A DNA stretch of 35,395 nucleotides. Source: an uncultured beta proteobacterium. Its GTDB lineage: Bacteria; Pseudomonadota; Gammaproteobacteria; Burkholderiales; Burkholderiaceae_C. The notes beneath the pieces were generated by a model. That model searched no databases. It was not told where the DNA came from and was given only the letters and a program-made list of their open reading frames with translations. A program made the translations under genes and the position numbers. This document shows positions 24,237 to 33,389 of this stretch, piece after piece. The stretch is taken from contig CAIUDG010000148.1 of NCBI GenBank assembly GCA_903897925.1, positions 1 to 35,395 of the forward strand. The letters are read 5' to 3'. Numbering within the stretch: position 1 is the first letter of the stretch; every line of letters begins with the position of its first letter.

Positions 24237-25214
24237 ATGATGAAGGTTTTTCGTGGTTTCCAGCATCCCGGCGTGGCCCCCGCCTGCGCCGTGACGATTG
24301 GCAACTTTGACGGCGTGCACCGCGGCCACCAGGCCATGCTGGCACTGCTGCGCGGCGAAGCCGCGCAGCGCGGCGTACCAAGCTGCGTAATGACCTTTGA
24401 GCCGCATCCGCGCGACTTCTTTGCCGGTGCGCGCCAGCAACCCGACCTGGCACCAGCGCGCGTCGGCACGCTGCGCGACAAACTGGTCGACCTGGCCCAG
24501 TGCGGCGTCGACCAGACTGTGGTGCTGCCGTTTGACGCCAAACTGGCGGCGCTGTCCCCCGCGGACTTCATTGAACAGGTGCTGCAACGCGGACTGGGCG
24601 CACGCTATGTGCTGGTCGGCGACGACTTCCGCTTTGGCGCGCGCCGCGCCGGCGACTATGCCCTGCTGGACGCTGCCGGCGAACAAGCGGGCTTTGATGT
24701 GGCGCGCATGAACAGCTACGAAGTGCACGGCCTGCGGGTATCCAGTTCGGCGGTGCGTGAAGCCCTGGGCCAAGGCCGCATGCTCGACGCCTCGCGCCTG
24801 CTGGGGCGGCCATACTGCATCTCCGGCCATGTGGTGCATGGCCGCAAACTCGGCCGCACGCTCGGCTTCAAAACCCTGAACCTGCGCTTTGCCCACTGGA
24901 AACCAGCGGCCAGCGGCATTTTTGTGGTGCGCGTGCACGGCCTGGCCGAACAGCCCCTGGCCGGCGTCGCCAACCTGGGTGTGCGGCCCTCGCTCGACGC
25001 CAATGACGTCAACGGCGGACGCGTGCTGCTGGAGACCCACTGCCTGGACTGGCCGGCAGCGCTGGGGCCCGAAGGGGCCTACGGTAAAATCATCCGCGTG
25101 GAACTCCTGCACAAGCTACACGACGAACTTCGATACGACGGACTGGACGCCTTGACCCAAGGCATACGCCAGGACTGCGCCGATGCGCGCGCCTGGCTCA
25201 GTCGCCGAATTTGA
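24237..25214 (+). CDS. ribF: Riboflavin kinase / FAD synthetase
   Basis: 325 residues. The N-terminal FMN adenylyltransferase domain (about 1-185) has the nucleotidyltransferase motif TIGNFDGVHRGHQ and the family phrases MTFEPHPRDFF, VLVGDDFRFG and VSSSAVREAL. The C-terminal riboflavin kinase domain (about 186-325) starts near GRPYCISGHVVHGRKLGRTL and contains GVANLGVRPS and the catalytic Glu in LLETH. It makes FMN then FAD. Two ATG codons are adjacent at 24237 and 24240; either may be used. It diverges from the HNH gene across 197 bases and leads the ribF-ileS-lspA series, an arrangement common in proteobacteria. Confidence 0.97.
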   Translation: MMKVFRGFQHPGVAPACAVTIGNFDGVHRGHQAMLALLRGEAAQRGVPSCVMTFEPHPRDFFAGARQQPDLAPARVGTLRDKLVDLAQCGVDQTVVLPFDAKLAALSPADFIEQVLQRGLGARYVLVGDDFRFGARRAGDYALLDAAGEQAGFDVARMNSYEVHGLRVSSSAVREALGQGRMLDASRLLGRPYCISGHVVHGRKLGRTLGFKTLNLRFAHWKPAASGIFVVRVHGLAEQPLAGVANLGVRPSLDANDVNGGRVLLETHCLDWPAALGPEGAYGKIIRVELLHKLHDELRYDGLDALTQGIRQDCADARAWLSRRI

Positions 25215-25325
25215 CCGGGCCCGCGCGACGCACCTGGCCCCGCGTCATTCCCCCCGTGTGACCCGGCGCTCCCGGTCGCGCCCCGCCTCCATGCAATACG
25301 CCTGCCCCCAACCTGAGAAGTGGCC

Positions 25326-28208
25326 ATGTCTGAAAAAGTTGATTACCGCAGCACCCTGAACCTGCCCGATACCCCATTCCCCATGCGCGGCGACCTGCCC
25401 AAGCGCGAACCGGCCTGGGCCCAGGGCTGGAGCCAGGACGGCATTTACAAGAAACTGCGCGATGCCCGCCTGGGCGCACCGCTGTTCGTGCTGCACGACG
25501 GCCCGCCCTACGCCAACGGCAAGCTGCACATCGGCCACGCCCTGAACAAGGTGCTGAAGGACATGATCGTCAAGTCCAAACAGCTGGCCGGGTTTGACGC
25601 CCAATACATCCCGGGCTGGGACTGCCACGGCCTGCCGATTGAAAACGCCATCGAAAAGCTGCATGGGCGCAAGCTCAGCCGCGACGACATGCAGGCCAAA
25701 AGCCGCGCCTACGCCACGGAGCAGATCGACCAGCAGCGGGAAGACTTCAAGCGCCTGGGCGTGCTGGGCGACTGGGAACGCCCCTACCGCACAATGGACC
25801 CGGCCAACGAAGCCGGCCAGATCCGCGCCTTCAAGCGCGTCATCGAACGTGGCTTTGTCTACCGTGGCCTGAAACCGGTCTACTGGTGTTTTGACTGCGG
25901 CTCCAGCCTGGCCGAATTCGAAATCGAATACGCCGACAAAAAGAGTGAAACGCTGGACCTGGCCTTCCTCTGCGCACAACCGCAACGCCTGGCCGAGGCC
26001 TTTGGCCTGGCAGCGCTGGACAAAGATGCGTTTGCCGTCATCTGGACTACCACCGCCTGGACCATCCCGGCAAACCAGGCGCTGAACCTGAACCCGGAGC
26101 TGCGCTACGCCCTGGTCGACACCGAGCGCGGCCTGATGCTGTGCGCCGAAAGCCTGGTCGAAGCCTGCCTGCAGCGCTGGGGCCTGACTGGCACGGTGCG
26201 CGCCACGGCACTGGGCAAGGCGCTGGAGCACATTGCGTTCCAGCACCCGCTGGCCCATGTCGATGCCGGCTACCAGCGCACTGCGCCGGTGTATCTGGCC
26301 GATTACGCCACCGACGCCGACGGTACCGGCATCGTGCACTCGGCGCCGGCCTACGGCGTCGATGACTTTAACTCCTGCATGGCCTACGGCATGCAATACA
26401 CCGACATCCTGAACCCGGTGCAGGGCAACGGCACCTATGCCGAAGACCTGCCGCTGTTCGGCGGTCTGCACATCTGGAAAGCCGTGCCGGTGATCCTGGC
26501 CGCCCTGAAGGACGCCGGCCGCCTGCTGGCGACCCAGACCATCACCCACAGCTACCCGCATTGCTGGCGCCACAAGACGCCGGTGATCTACCGCGCTGCC
26601 GCCCAGTGGTTCATCCGCATGGACGAGGGTGCCGGCGTATTCACCACCGACAAGGCCGCCAAGACGCTGCGCCAGCTGGCGCTGGATGCCATCGAGCAAA
26701 CCCGCTTCTATCCCGAAAACGGCCGCGCCCGCCTGCGCGACATGATCGCCAACCGACCCGACTGGTGCATCAGCCGCCAGCGCAGCTGGGGCGTGCCGGT
26801 GCCCTTCTTCCTGCACAAGGACTCAGGCGAGCTGCACCCCAATACCATGGCCATCCTGGACCAGGCAGCCGATATCGTCGAACACGGCGGGATCGAAGCC
26901 TGGAGCCGGGTCAGCACGGAAGACATCCTGGGCAGTGCCGACGCAGCGCACTACAGCAAGAGCACCGACATTCTGGAAGTCTGGTTCGATTCCGGCTCCA
27001 CCTTCGAACACGTGCTGCGCGGCAGCCACCGCAATGCCTACGCGCGCGCGCCCTTCCATGAAGAAGGCCCGGAGGCCGATCTGTACCTGGAAGGCCATGA
27101 CCAGCACCGCGGCTGGTTCCACAGCTCGCTGCTGCTGGGCTGCGCCCTGTACGACCGCGCACCTTACCGGGGCCTGCTGACGCACGGCTTTGCCACCGAC
27201 GGCCAAGGCCGCAAGATGAGCAAGTCGCTCGGCAACACCGTGGCACCGCAGGAAGTCACGGAAAAAATGGGCGCCGAAATCGTGCGCTTGTGGGTTGCCG
27301 CGACCGACTATTCGGGCGACCTGAATATCGACGACAAAATCCTGGCCCGCGTGGTCGACACCTACCGCCGGGTGCGCAACACGCTGAAATTCCTGCTCGC
27401 CAACGTAAGCGACTTTGACCCGGCCATGCACAGCGTGGCAGACGAACAGCTGCTGGAAATCGACCGCTATGCGCTGCACCGCGCAGCGCAACTGCAAGCC
27501 GACATCCTGCAGCACTACGGCGTCTATGAGTTCCACCCGGTGGTGTCCAAGCTGCAGGTCTACTGCAGCGAAGACCTGGGCGCGTTTTACCTGGACGTGC
27601 TGAAAGACCGGCTCTACACCACCGCCGCCAACTCGCACGCGCGCCGCTCGGCGCAGACCGCGCTGTGGCAGATCACCCAGGCGCTGCTGCGCTGGATGGC
27701 GCCATTCCTCAGCTTCACCGCCGAAGAAGCCTGGCGCGTGCTCGGCGCCGCCGAGCGCACGCCGCTGGCGCACCGGGCATCGATTTTCATGGACCAGTAC
27801 GTCGCCTTTGCCCCGGTGGACAACGCGCTGCTGGCCAAGTGGTCGCGCATCCGCGAAATCCGCGAGGCGGTGAACAAGGACATTGAAACCCTGCGTGCTG
27901 CAGGCAAGGTGGGCGCCTCGCTGCAGGCCGAAGTGACACTGCACGTGGCACCGGACGACTTTGCCCTTCTGTCGAGCCTGGGCGAAGACCTGAAGTTTGT
28001 CTTCATCACCTCGGCGCTGCAACTGGTGGCCGATGCGGCTCTCGCCGGTGCCGGCCCCGGCATCAGCAGCAGCCCAAGCAGCGCCGTCAAATGCGAGCGC
28101 TGCTGGCACTACCGCCTTGACGTCGGCCACGACAGTGCCCACCCAAGCTTGTGCGCACGCTGTACCAGCAACCTCTACGGTGCCGGCGAACGCCGCACCT
28201 TCGCCTGA
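25326..28208 (+). CDS. ileS: Isoleucyl-tRNA synthetase
   Basis: 960 residues. A class I synthetase with the HIGH signature ([11 protein letters not shown], about 61-71), a large CP1 editing domain (about 190-410, including [15 protein letters not shown]) and KMSKS ([11 protein letters not shown], about 628-638). An anticodon-binding helical domain precedes a C-terminal zinc finger (CERCWHY ... CARC, about 920-945). This is the bacterial IleS type with the C-terminal zinc site. It charges tRNA-Ile and edits mischarged valine. The ATG at 25326 has GAGAAG six bases upstream and is preferred to the GTG at 25320. The 111-base gap after ribF shows no T-rich terminator, so an operon is likely. lspA follows after 12 bases. 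Confidence 0.98.
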   Translation: MSEKVDYRSTLNLPDTPFPMRGDLPKREPAWAQGWSQDGIYKKLRDARLGAPLFVLHDGPPYANGKLHIGHALNKVLKDMIVKSKQLAGFDAQYIPGWDCHGLPIENAIEKLHGRKLSRDDMQAKSRAYATEQIDQQREDFKRLGVLGDWERPYRTMDPANEAGQIRAFKRVIERGFVYRGLKPVYWCFDCGSSLAEFEIEYADKKSETLDLAFLCAQPQRLAEAFGLAALDKDAFAVIWTTTAWTIPANQALNLNPELRYALVDTERGLMLCAESLVEACLQRWGLTGTVRATALGKALEHIAFQHPLAHVDAGYQRTAPVYLADYATDADGTGIVHSAPAYGVDDFNSCMAYGMQYTDILNPVQGNGTYAEDLPLFGGLHIWKAVPVILAALKDAGRLLATQTITHSYPHCWRHKTPVIYRAAAQWFIRMDEGAGVFTTDKAAKTLRQLALDAIEQTRFYPENGRARLRDMIANRPDWCISRQRSWGVPVPFFLHKDSGELHPNTMAILDQAADIVEHGGIEAWSRVSTEDILGSADAAHYSKSTDILEVWFDSGSTFEHVLRGSHRNAYARAPFHEEGPEADLYLEGHDQHRGWFHSSLLLGCALYDRAPYRGLLTHGFATDGQGRKMSKSLGNTVAPQEVTEKMGAEIVRLWVAATDYSGDLNIDDKILARVVDTYRRVRNTLKFLLANVSDFDPAMHSVADEQLLEIDRYALHRAAQLQADILQHYGVYEFHPVVSKLQVYCSEDLGAFYLDVLKDRLYTTAANSHARRSAQTALWQITQALLRWMAPFLSFTAEEAWRVLGAAERTPLAHRASIFMDQYVAFAPVDNALLAKWSRIREIREAVNKDIETLRAAGKVGASLQAEVTLHVAPDDFALLSSLGEDLKFVFITSALQLVADAALAGAGPGISSSPSSAVKCERCWHYRLDVGHDSAHPSLCARCTSNLYGAGERRTFA

Positions 28209-28220
28209 GGCTGCAACGTT

Positions 28221-28760
28221 ATGGCACGTGGAAAAAAACCGGCGCGCGCGGGTGCGGGGTCAGGTGCTGGATCGGGCACAGGCGGCGGCATGGGCATGCT
28301 GCACTGGCTCGGTCTGGCCTTCATAGTGGTGCTGGCGGACCAGTTCACCAAGGTGCTGGTGCTGGGCTATTACCAGCTTGGCGGCAGCAGCGAAGTCAGC
28401 AGCTTCTTCAATGTGGTGCGGGTGCACAACTACGGCGCCGCCTTCAGCTTTCTGGCCGGGGCCTCGGGCTGGCAACGCTGGTTCTTCACGGCGCTGGCGG
28501 TGGCGGCCATCGGCGTGATGCTGTGGCTGCTGCGTTCACACGCCGGTCAGCGCCTGTTCTGCTTTGCGCTGGCGTGCGTGATGGGCGGCGCCATCGGCAA
28601 CGTGATTGACCGCCTGCTGCACGGCTATGTGATCGACTTTCTCGACTTTCACGCCCAGGGCGTGCACTTCCCGGCCTTCAACCTGGCCGACAGCGCCATC
28701 ACGCTGGGCGCAGCCTGCCTGATTCTGGACGAAGTGCTGCGCGTCAGACGAAGCAAATAG
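28221..28760 (+). CDS. lspA: Lipoprotein signal peptidase II
   Basis: 179 residues with four membrane helices (about 28-46, 85-104, 110-128 and 155-173). The aspartate pair of the active site is in [11 protein letters not shown] (D139) and FNLADSAI (D157), with the conserved GNVIDR before them. It cleaves prolipoproteins in the inner membrane after diacylglyceryl transfer to the lipobox Cys; the two lipoproteins in this window would be substrates. The first 24 residues ([23 protein letters not shown]) form a Gly/Ala/Ser-rich cytoplasmic extension longer than usual. A later ATG in that stretch (M24 or M26) is a possible alternative start. It lies 12 bases after ileS, in the classical ileS-lspA order. 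Confidence 0.96.
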   Translation: MARGKKPARAGAGSGAGSGTGGGMGMLHWLGLAFIVVLADQFTKVLVLGYYQLGGSSEVSSFFNVVRVHNYGAAFSFLAGASGWQRWFFTALAVAAIGVMLWLLRSHAGQRLFCFALACVMGGAIGNVIDRLLHGYVIDFLDFHAQGVHFPAFNLADSAITLGAACLILDEVLRVRRSK

Positions 28761-28833
28761 ACATCTGTGCGGTAGAAATCGCGGTCGCTTTGCAGCCGGC
28801 GCATTTTCTGCCGCTCAGGCGCTTCAGGCCGCC

Positions 28834-29829
28834 TTACAGCGTCAGGATGGTGCAGCCGGTGGTCTGGCGTGCTTCCAGCGCGCGGTGCGCCTGCTGCACG
28901 TCTTCCAATTTAAAACGCTGGTCAATGCGGACCTTGACCTGGCCCGACAGCACCACGCCAAACAGATCGTCGGCCATGGCCTGCGTTGATTCGCGGCTGG
29001 CGATGTGCGTGAACAGGGTCTGGCGCGTCACATAAATCGAGCCCTTGGGGCCCAGAATGCCGGGTGAAAACGGCGCCACCGGGCCCGACGCATTGCCAAA
29101 ACTGGCCATCAGGCCGAACGGCGCCAGGCAGTCCAGCGAGGCGTCCCAGGTATCCTTGCCCACCGAGTCGTAGACCACCTTGACGCCCGCGCCCGCGGTG
29201 ATTTCCTTGACCCGGGCACGGAAGTCTTCACGCGCATAGTTGATCACATGCGCCGCACCATGCGCGCGCGCCAGTTCGCATTTGGCGTCCGAGCCAGCGG
29301 TGCCGATCAAATTCAGGCCCAGCGCTTTGGCCCACTGGCAGGCAATCAAACCAACGCCCCCGGCCGCGGCATGGAACAGCACAAAGTCACCCTCCTGCAG
29401 CCCGCCCTGCGGCAGGGTTCGCTTGAGCAGGTACTGCGCCGTCAGGCCCTTGAGCATCATGGCGGCGCCGGTATCGAAATCAATGCCATCGGGCAGTTTG
29501 CAGACGCATTTGGCCGGCATCACCCGCAGGTCGCAATAGCTGCCGGCCGGTTGGCTGGCATAGGCGGCGCGGTCACCCACCTGCAAGTGCGTCACGCCGG
29601 GGCCGACCGCCTCAATCACGCCAGCGGCTTCCATGCCAAGCTGCACCGGCATCGCCATGGGGTACAGGCCACTGCGCTGATAGACGTCAATAAAATTCAG
29701 CCCCACCGCCTTGTGGCGGATACGGATTTCACCCGCTCCGGGTTCGCCGACGCTGACCTGAACCAGCTTGAGCTGTTCCGGACCGCCGTGTTGATCAATC
29801 TGAATGGCACGCGAAGAATAGGTCGTCAT
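28834..29829 (-). CDS. qorA: NADPH:quinone oxidoreductase, zinc-independent MDR family
   Basis: 331 residues of the medium-chain dehydrogenase superfamily. The GroES-like N-terminal half contains GLNFIDVYQRSGLY and LGMEAAGVIEAVGPGV. The Rossmann half has the NADPH loop HAAAGGVGLIACQWAKALG (about 155-173; AAxGGVG is typical of quinone reductases). The quinone-reductase family signature lies between. The zinc-binding residues of alcohol dehydrogenases are absent. It reduces quinones or enones with NADPH, as QorA does; the exact substrate is not fixed by sequence. The gene is convergent with lspA across a 73-base gap without a strong terminator. Confidence 0.92.
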   Translation of the reverse strand: MTTYSSRAIQIDQHGGPEQLKLVQVSVGEPGAGEIRIRHKAVGLNFIDVYQRSGLYPMAMPVQLGMEAAGVIEAVGPGVTHLQVGDRAAYASQPAGSYCDLRVMPAKCVCKLPDGIDFDTGAAMMLKGLTAQYLLKRTLPQGGLQEGDFVLFHAAAGGVGLIACQWAKALGLNLIGTAGSDAKCELARAHGAAHVINYAREDFRARVKEITAGAGVKVVYDSVGKDTWDASLDCLAPFGLMASFGNASGPVAPFSPGILGPKGSIYVTRQTLFTHIASRESTQAMADDLFGVVLSGQVKVRIDQRFKLEDVQQAHRALEARQTTGCTILTL

Positions 29830-29872
29830 AGGGCTCTCAAATAGGCAAAGAAATAGTCGATATCAAGCGCTT

Positions 29873-29908
29873 GCAATAGCGGATGCAATAGCGCTTGCGA
29901 TAGTGCCA
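29873..29908. repeat. Three degenerate copies of a 12-bp unit
   Basis: GCAATAGCGGAT, GCAATAGCGCTT and GCGATAGTGCCA stand in tandem. The longer phrase AGCGCTTGC(A/G)ATAG also occurs twice (29866-29879 and 29890-29903). Short mosaics built around AGCGCTTG seem common in Comamonadaceae intergenic DNA, to my recollection. Confidence 0.7.
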
Positions 29909-29935
29909 GAAAATAGACCGGCGCGTGCGCCACCG

Positions 29936-29999
29936 CCCCAGCTCCAGGGCGGGCCGCCCAGCGCCTGGGGTAAGGGCTTGGGGGTAAGGAATCCCTTAC
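29936..29999. repeat. Two adjacent hairpins
   Basis: CCCCAG (29936-29941) pairs with CTGGGG (29965-29970), enclosing an inner GGGCGG-G-CCGCCC palindrome. Just after it GTAAGG-AATC-CCTTAC (29984-29999) forms a six-pair hairpin. No T-run follows, so these are not standard terminators. Confidence 0.6.
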
Positions 30000-30230
30000 A
30001 GCCAAATCATCCTTGCCCTATAGAAAAAGCCGGGGGCCTGCTCCACTATTAGCGCCATAGAAAAAAATAGGGAACGGTTCCGTGCAACAGCGGTCACTGC
30101 CACAGCGCACCCATCCACAGCCAGCGGCTATCACTACCGGGCACCAGATTGCCGCCGGCGCACCAGTCGCTGCGTGCCAGCAGGCGCAAGGACTGGCCAC
30201 ACAATGCCCTGCCATCCAAGGTGATAGCGC

Positions 30231-33200
30231 ATGACAACACCGAGCTGGAATTTGACCAACTCACTGCGCACCAAGCTGGCCCTGGGTGCCGCCGTGTTGA
30301 TGCTGGGCTTTATCTGGGCCGTTGCCTTGTCGATTGCGACGTTCATCCAGCCCGAGATGGAAACGCTGCAAATGGAGCGCCAATACGAAATCGTGCAATA
30401 CCTGGCCGACGACCTGGACCAGGAAATTCTGAACCGCGTCAACACCCTGTCCCAACTGGTGCAGGGCATGGACCGCAGCCGCCTGGGCGACGCAGGCTAT
30501 TTACAGCAGCACCTGCAGTCCCATGCCCTGCCGGTGAACCAATTCGATGATGGCGTGGTGGTGATTGGCCTCAATGGTCGGGTGCAAGCCGAGTTGCCGG
30601 TACTGGCGGGGCGTAAAAACCTGGACTATTCGAAACGCGACAACTTCCAACAGGCTGTCGCCACGCGCCAGCCCTATATCGGCAAGCCCATCGTCGGGCT
30701 GTCACTGCAACGCCCGGTGGTGGTCATCAGCGTTCCGGTGCTGGACGCCGCAGGCACGGTGCGCGCCGTCGTCAGCGGCATTTCCGACCTGAATTCGCAA
30801 AGCCTGCTGGGGCCGATGCTGGCCAACAAGGCACTCGGCCGCTCCGAAATTTTCGTTTACTCCCTGCGCGACAACCTGGTCATTGCTGCGCCCGACACCG
30901 CGCGCATCCTGACGCCAGCGCCGCAACCCGGCGTCAGCGAAATATACGACCGCTACCGCCAGGGCTTCGAAGGCTCTCTGGTGGGTCGCAATTCGGCCAA
31001 AGTAATGAAGCTGACTTCCGGCAAACGGCTGCGCTCGGTGGACTGGCTGCTGGCCGTCACCATTCCCAGTGAAATTGCCTTCAAGCCCATCACGACGCTG
31101 CTGCACAGCGTCTATGCCATTGCCGCCATTGCCACACTGCTGACGCTGCTGCTGATCGGCCTGATGACGCGGCGCCTGCTGTCGCCCCTGACCAAGGCCA
31201 CTGCGCGCCTGGACGCCATGTCCAGCGGCGACATGCCGCTGCAGGAACTGGCCGAAACCGGTGAAGAAGAGGTAAGCCAATTGCTGGCCAGCTTCAACCG
31301 CCTGAGCCGGCAATTGCAACACCGGCAGACGGCCTTGGAAGACAGCGAAACCACCTACCACTCGCTGTTCGACAACATGCTCAATGGCTTTGCCTACTGC
31401 CAGATGGTTTACAACGACGGGGTCGCCGTCGACTTCATTTATTTGAATGTGAATACCGCCTTTGAAACCCTGACCGGCTTGAAGAATGTCGTCGGCAAGC
31501 GCGTCAGTGCGGTGATTCCCGGCATCTGCCAGACCGATCCGGACATCATCGCCACCTACGCGCGGGTGGCCATGACCGGCACATCCGAGCGCCTGGAATA
31601 TTTGGTGGAAAGCTTGCAGCAATGGTTTTCGCTGTCGATTTACAGCACCCAGCCGGGCTATTTCGTGGCCATATTTGATGTCATTACCGAGAAAAAACGC
31701 GCCGAACAGGAGCTGCGGCTGGCCGCAACGGCGTTTGACGCCAAATGCGTCATCTTGCGCGTCAACCGCGCCCTCATCGAAGACACCGGCTATTCGGCGG
31801 CCGAAGCCATCGGCCAGACGCCCCGCTTATTCCAGTCGGGCCGCCACGACCGGGCCTTTTATGCAGCCATGTGGGAGTCCATCCAGCGTACCGGAACCTG
31901 GCAAGGGGAGATCTGGGACCGGCGCAAGAATGGCGAGATCTATCCGAAATGGCAAACCATCACGGCCGTCAAGGACGCCAGCGGCGCGGTCACGCATTAC
32001 GTCAGCACACAAAGCGACATTAGCGAGCGCAAATCCGCCGAAGAAGAAATCCGCAGCCTGGCCTTCTTTGACCAGCTGACCGGCCTGCCCAACCGCCGGC
32101 TCATGCGCGATCGCTTGCAGCAAACCCTGTCCAACCGTACCCGCCACCCGCGCACCGGCGCGCTGTTGCTGATTGACCTGGACCACTTCAAAACCCTCAA
32201 CGACAGCCTGGGCCACAACGCTGGCGACCATCTGTTGCAGCTGGTGGCGCAACGCCTGCAACACTGCGTGCGCGAGGGCGATACAGTGTCCCGCCTGGGT
32301 GGCGATGAGTTTGTCATTTTGCTGGCCGACCTGAGCGACTTGATGCCAGACGCCGCCAACGAAGCCCGCTCAGTCTGCGAAACCCTGCTGAGCCACCTTA
32401 GCGAGCCCTACCAGATCAGCGGCCAGGAATACCGTGGCACGGCCAGCATTGGCGTGACACTGTTCGGCCAGCAGGCGGATTCGGTCGACGATCTGCTCAA
32501 ACAGGCCGACATGGCCATGTACCAGGCCAAGACCAGCGGACGCAATGGCATGCGCTTTTTCGACCTGGAAATGCAATCCGCCGTCAGCAGCCGGGTCGCT
32601 CTGGAAAGCGATTTGCGCCTGGCCTTGCGGGAACACCAGTTTGTGCTGCACTTTCAACCCTTGGTGCATGACGACGGCGGCATTTATGCCGCCGAAGTGC
32701 TGGTGCGCTGGCAGCATCCGCAGTTCGGACTGGTGGCGCCGGACCGCTTTATTCCGCTGGCCGAAGAAACCGGCATGATCCTGCCGCTCGGTCTGTGGGT
32801 GCTGGAAGCCGCCTGCACCCAGTTGGCCAACTGGGCTGCCGGGGTCCGGCGGCTGGACCTGTCGCTGGCGGTCAACGTCAGCGTGCACCAGCTGCGGCAC
32901 CCCGATTTTGTCAAACAGGTGCTCGCCGTATTGAAGCGCACCGGCGCCGATCCGCGCAAGCTGAAGCTGGAAATTACAGAAAGCCAGCTGATGGAAGACG
33001 TGGAAGAAAGCATTTTCAAAATGAACCAGCTCAAGGCCCACGGCATCCATTTCGCACTGGATGACTTTGGCACGGGCTACTCCTCACTCGCCTACCTGAA
33101 ACGCCTGCCACTGGAAAAGCTCAAAATTGACCGCTCGTTTGTCAGTGATGTGCTGACCGACCCCAACGACTCGGCGATTGTCAAAACCATCATCGCCCTG

Positions 33201-33389
33201 GCCCAGAATCTGGGACTGCAAGTGGTTGCCGAAGGCGTCGAGACCAACGCACAACTGGACTTTCTGCTATTGAATGGCTGCCACATATTCCAGGGGTACC
33301 TGTTCAGCAAGCCGCTGCCGATCGATGCCTTTGAGCACTATTGCCTGGAAGGCGCCCGCCACGGCCCTTTATTGCAGGTAGTCCACTAG
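30231..33389 (+). CDS. Membrane GGDEF-EAL protein with Cache-like sensor and two PAS domains
   Basis: 1052 residues. In order: TM1 (about 15-38); periplasmic Cache-type sensor (about 40-285, with YSKRDNFQQAVATRQPYIGKP); TM2 (about 289-309); HAMP (about 310-362); PAS1 (about 372-490); PAS2 (about 497-600); GGDEF (about 610-775); EAL (about 790-1040). The cyclase motif is intact, GGDEF at 690-694, with an RxxD I-site (REGD) five residues before. The EAL motif reads EVL (E822), and the other catalytic phrases are present: LEITES, DDFGTGYSSL, KIDRSF, EGVET and QGYLFSKP. Both activities are therefore plausible. PAS2 seems to lack about nine residues at its start (around residues 503-507). The ATG is preceded by AAGGTGA. 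Its last 21 bases overlap the end of the LysR gene on the other strand. Confidence 0.93.
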   Translation: MTTPSWNLTNSLRTKLALGAAVLMLGFIWAVALSIATFIQPEMETLQMERQYEIVQYLADDLDQEILNRVNTLSQLVQGMDRSRLGDAGYLQQHLQSHALPVNQFDDGVVVIGLNGRVQAELPVLAGRKNLDYSKRDNFQQAVATRQPYIGKPIVGLSLQRPVVVISVPVLDAAGTVRAVVSGISDLNSQSLLGPMLANKALGRSEIFVYSLRDNLVIAAPDTARILTPAPQPGVSEIYDRYRQGFEGSLVGRNSAKVMKLTSGKRLRSVDWLLAVTIPSEIAFKPITTLLHSVYAIAAIATLLTLLLIGLMTRRLLSPLTKATARLDAMSSGDMPLQELAETGEEEVSQLLASFNRLSRQLQHRQTALEDSETTYHSLFDNMLNGFAYCQMVYNDGVAVDFIYLNVNTAFETLTGLKNVVGKRVSAVIPGICQTDPDIIATYARVAMTGTSERLEYLVESLQQWFSLSIYSTQPGYFVAIFDVITEKKRAEQELRLAATAFDAKCVILRVNRALIEDTGYSAAEAIGQTPRLFQSGRHDRAFYAAMWESIQRTGTWQGEIWDRRKNGEIYPKWQTITAVKDASGAVTHYVSTQSDISERKSAEEEIRSLAFFDQLTGLPNRRLMRDRLQQTLSNRTRHPRTGALLLIDLDHFKTLNDSLGHNAGDHLLQLVAQRLQHCVREGDTVSRLGGDEFVILLADLSDLMPDAANEARSVCETLLSHLSEPYQISGQEYRGTASIGVTLFGQQADSVDDLLKQADMAMYQAKTSGRNGMRFFDLEMQSAVSSRVALESDLRLALREHQFVLHFQPLVHDDGGIYAAEVLVRWQHPQFGLVAPDRFIPLAEETGMILPLGLWVLEAACTQLANWAAGVRRLDLSLAVNVSVHQLRHPDFVKQVLAVLKRTGADPRKLKLEITESQLMEDVEESIFKMNQLKAHGIHFALDDFGTGYSSLAYLKRLPLEKLKIDRSFVSDVLTDPNDSAIVKTIIALAQNLGLQVVAEGVETNAQLDFLLLNGCHIFQGYLFSKPLPIDAFEHYCLEGARHGPLLQVVH

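Larger units (their letters stand above)
29830..30230. other. Divergent intergenic region with repeats and hairpins
   Basis: 401 bases between the quinone reductase and the GGDEF-EAL gene; no credible gene. It holds a 12-bp degenerate tandem repeat (29873-29908) and two tandem GC-rich hairpins (29936-29999). Then comes plainer sequence leading to the AAGGTGA ribosome site of the GGDEF-EAL gene (30219-30225). Promoters of both genes should be here. Confidence 0.5.

Noticed and set aside
25245..26816. 523-residue minus-strand frame opposite ileS
   Set aside because: Antisense shadow of a certain isoleucyl-tRNA synthetase gene.
28761..28833. Terminator between lspA and the quinone reductase gene
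   Set aside because: Searched by eye; only weak, short pairings without a T-run were found.
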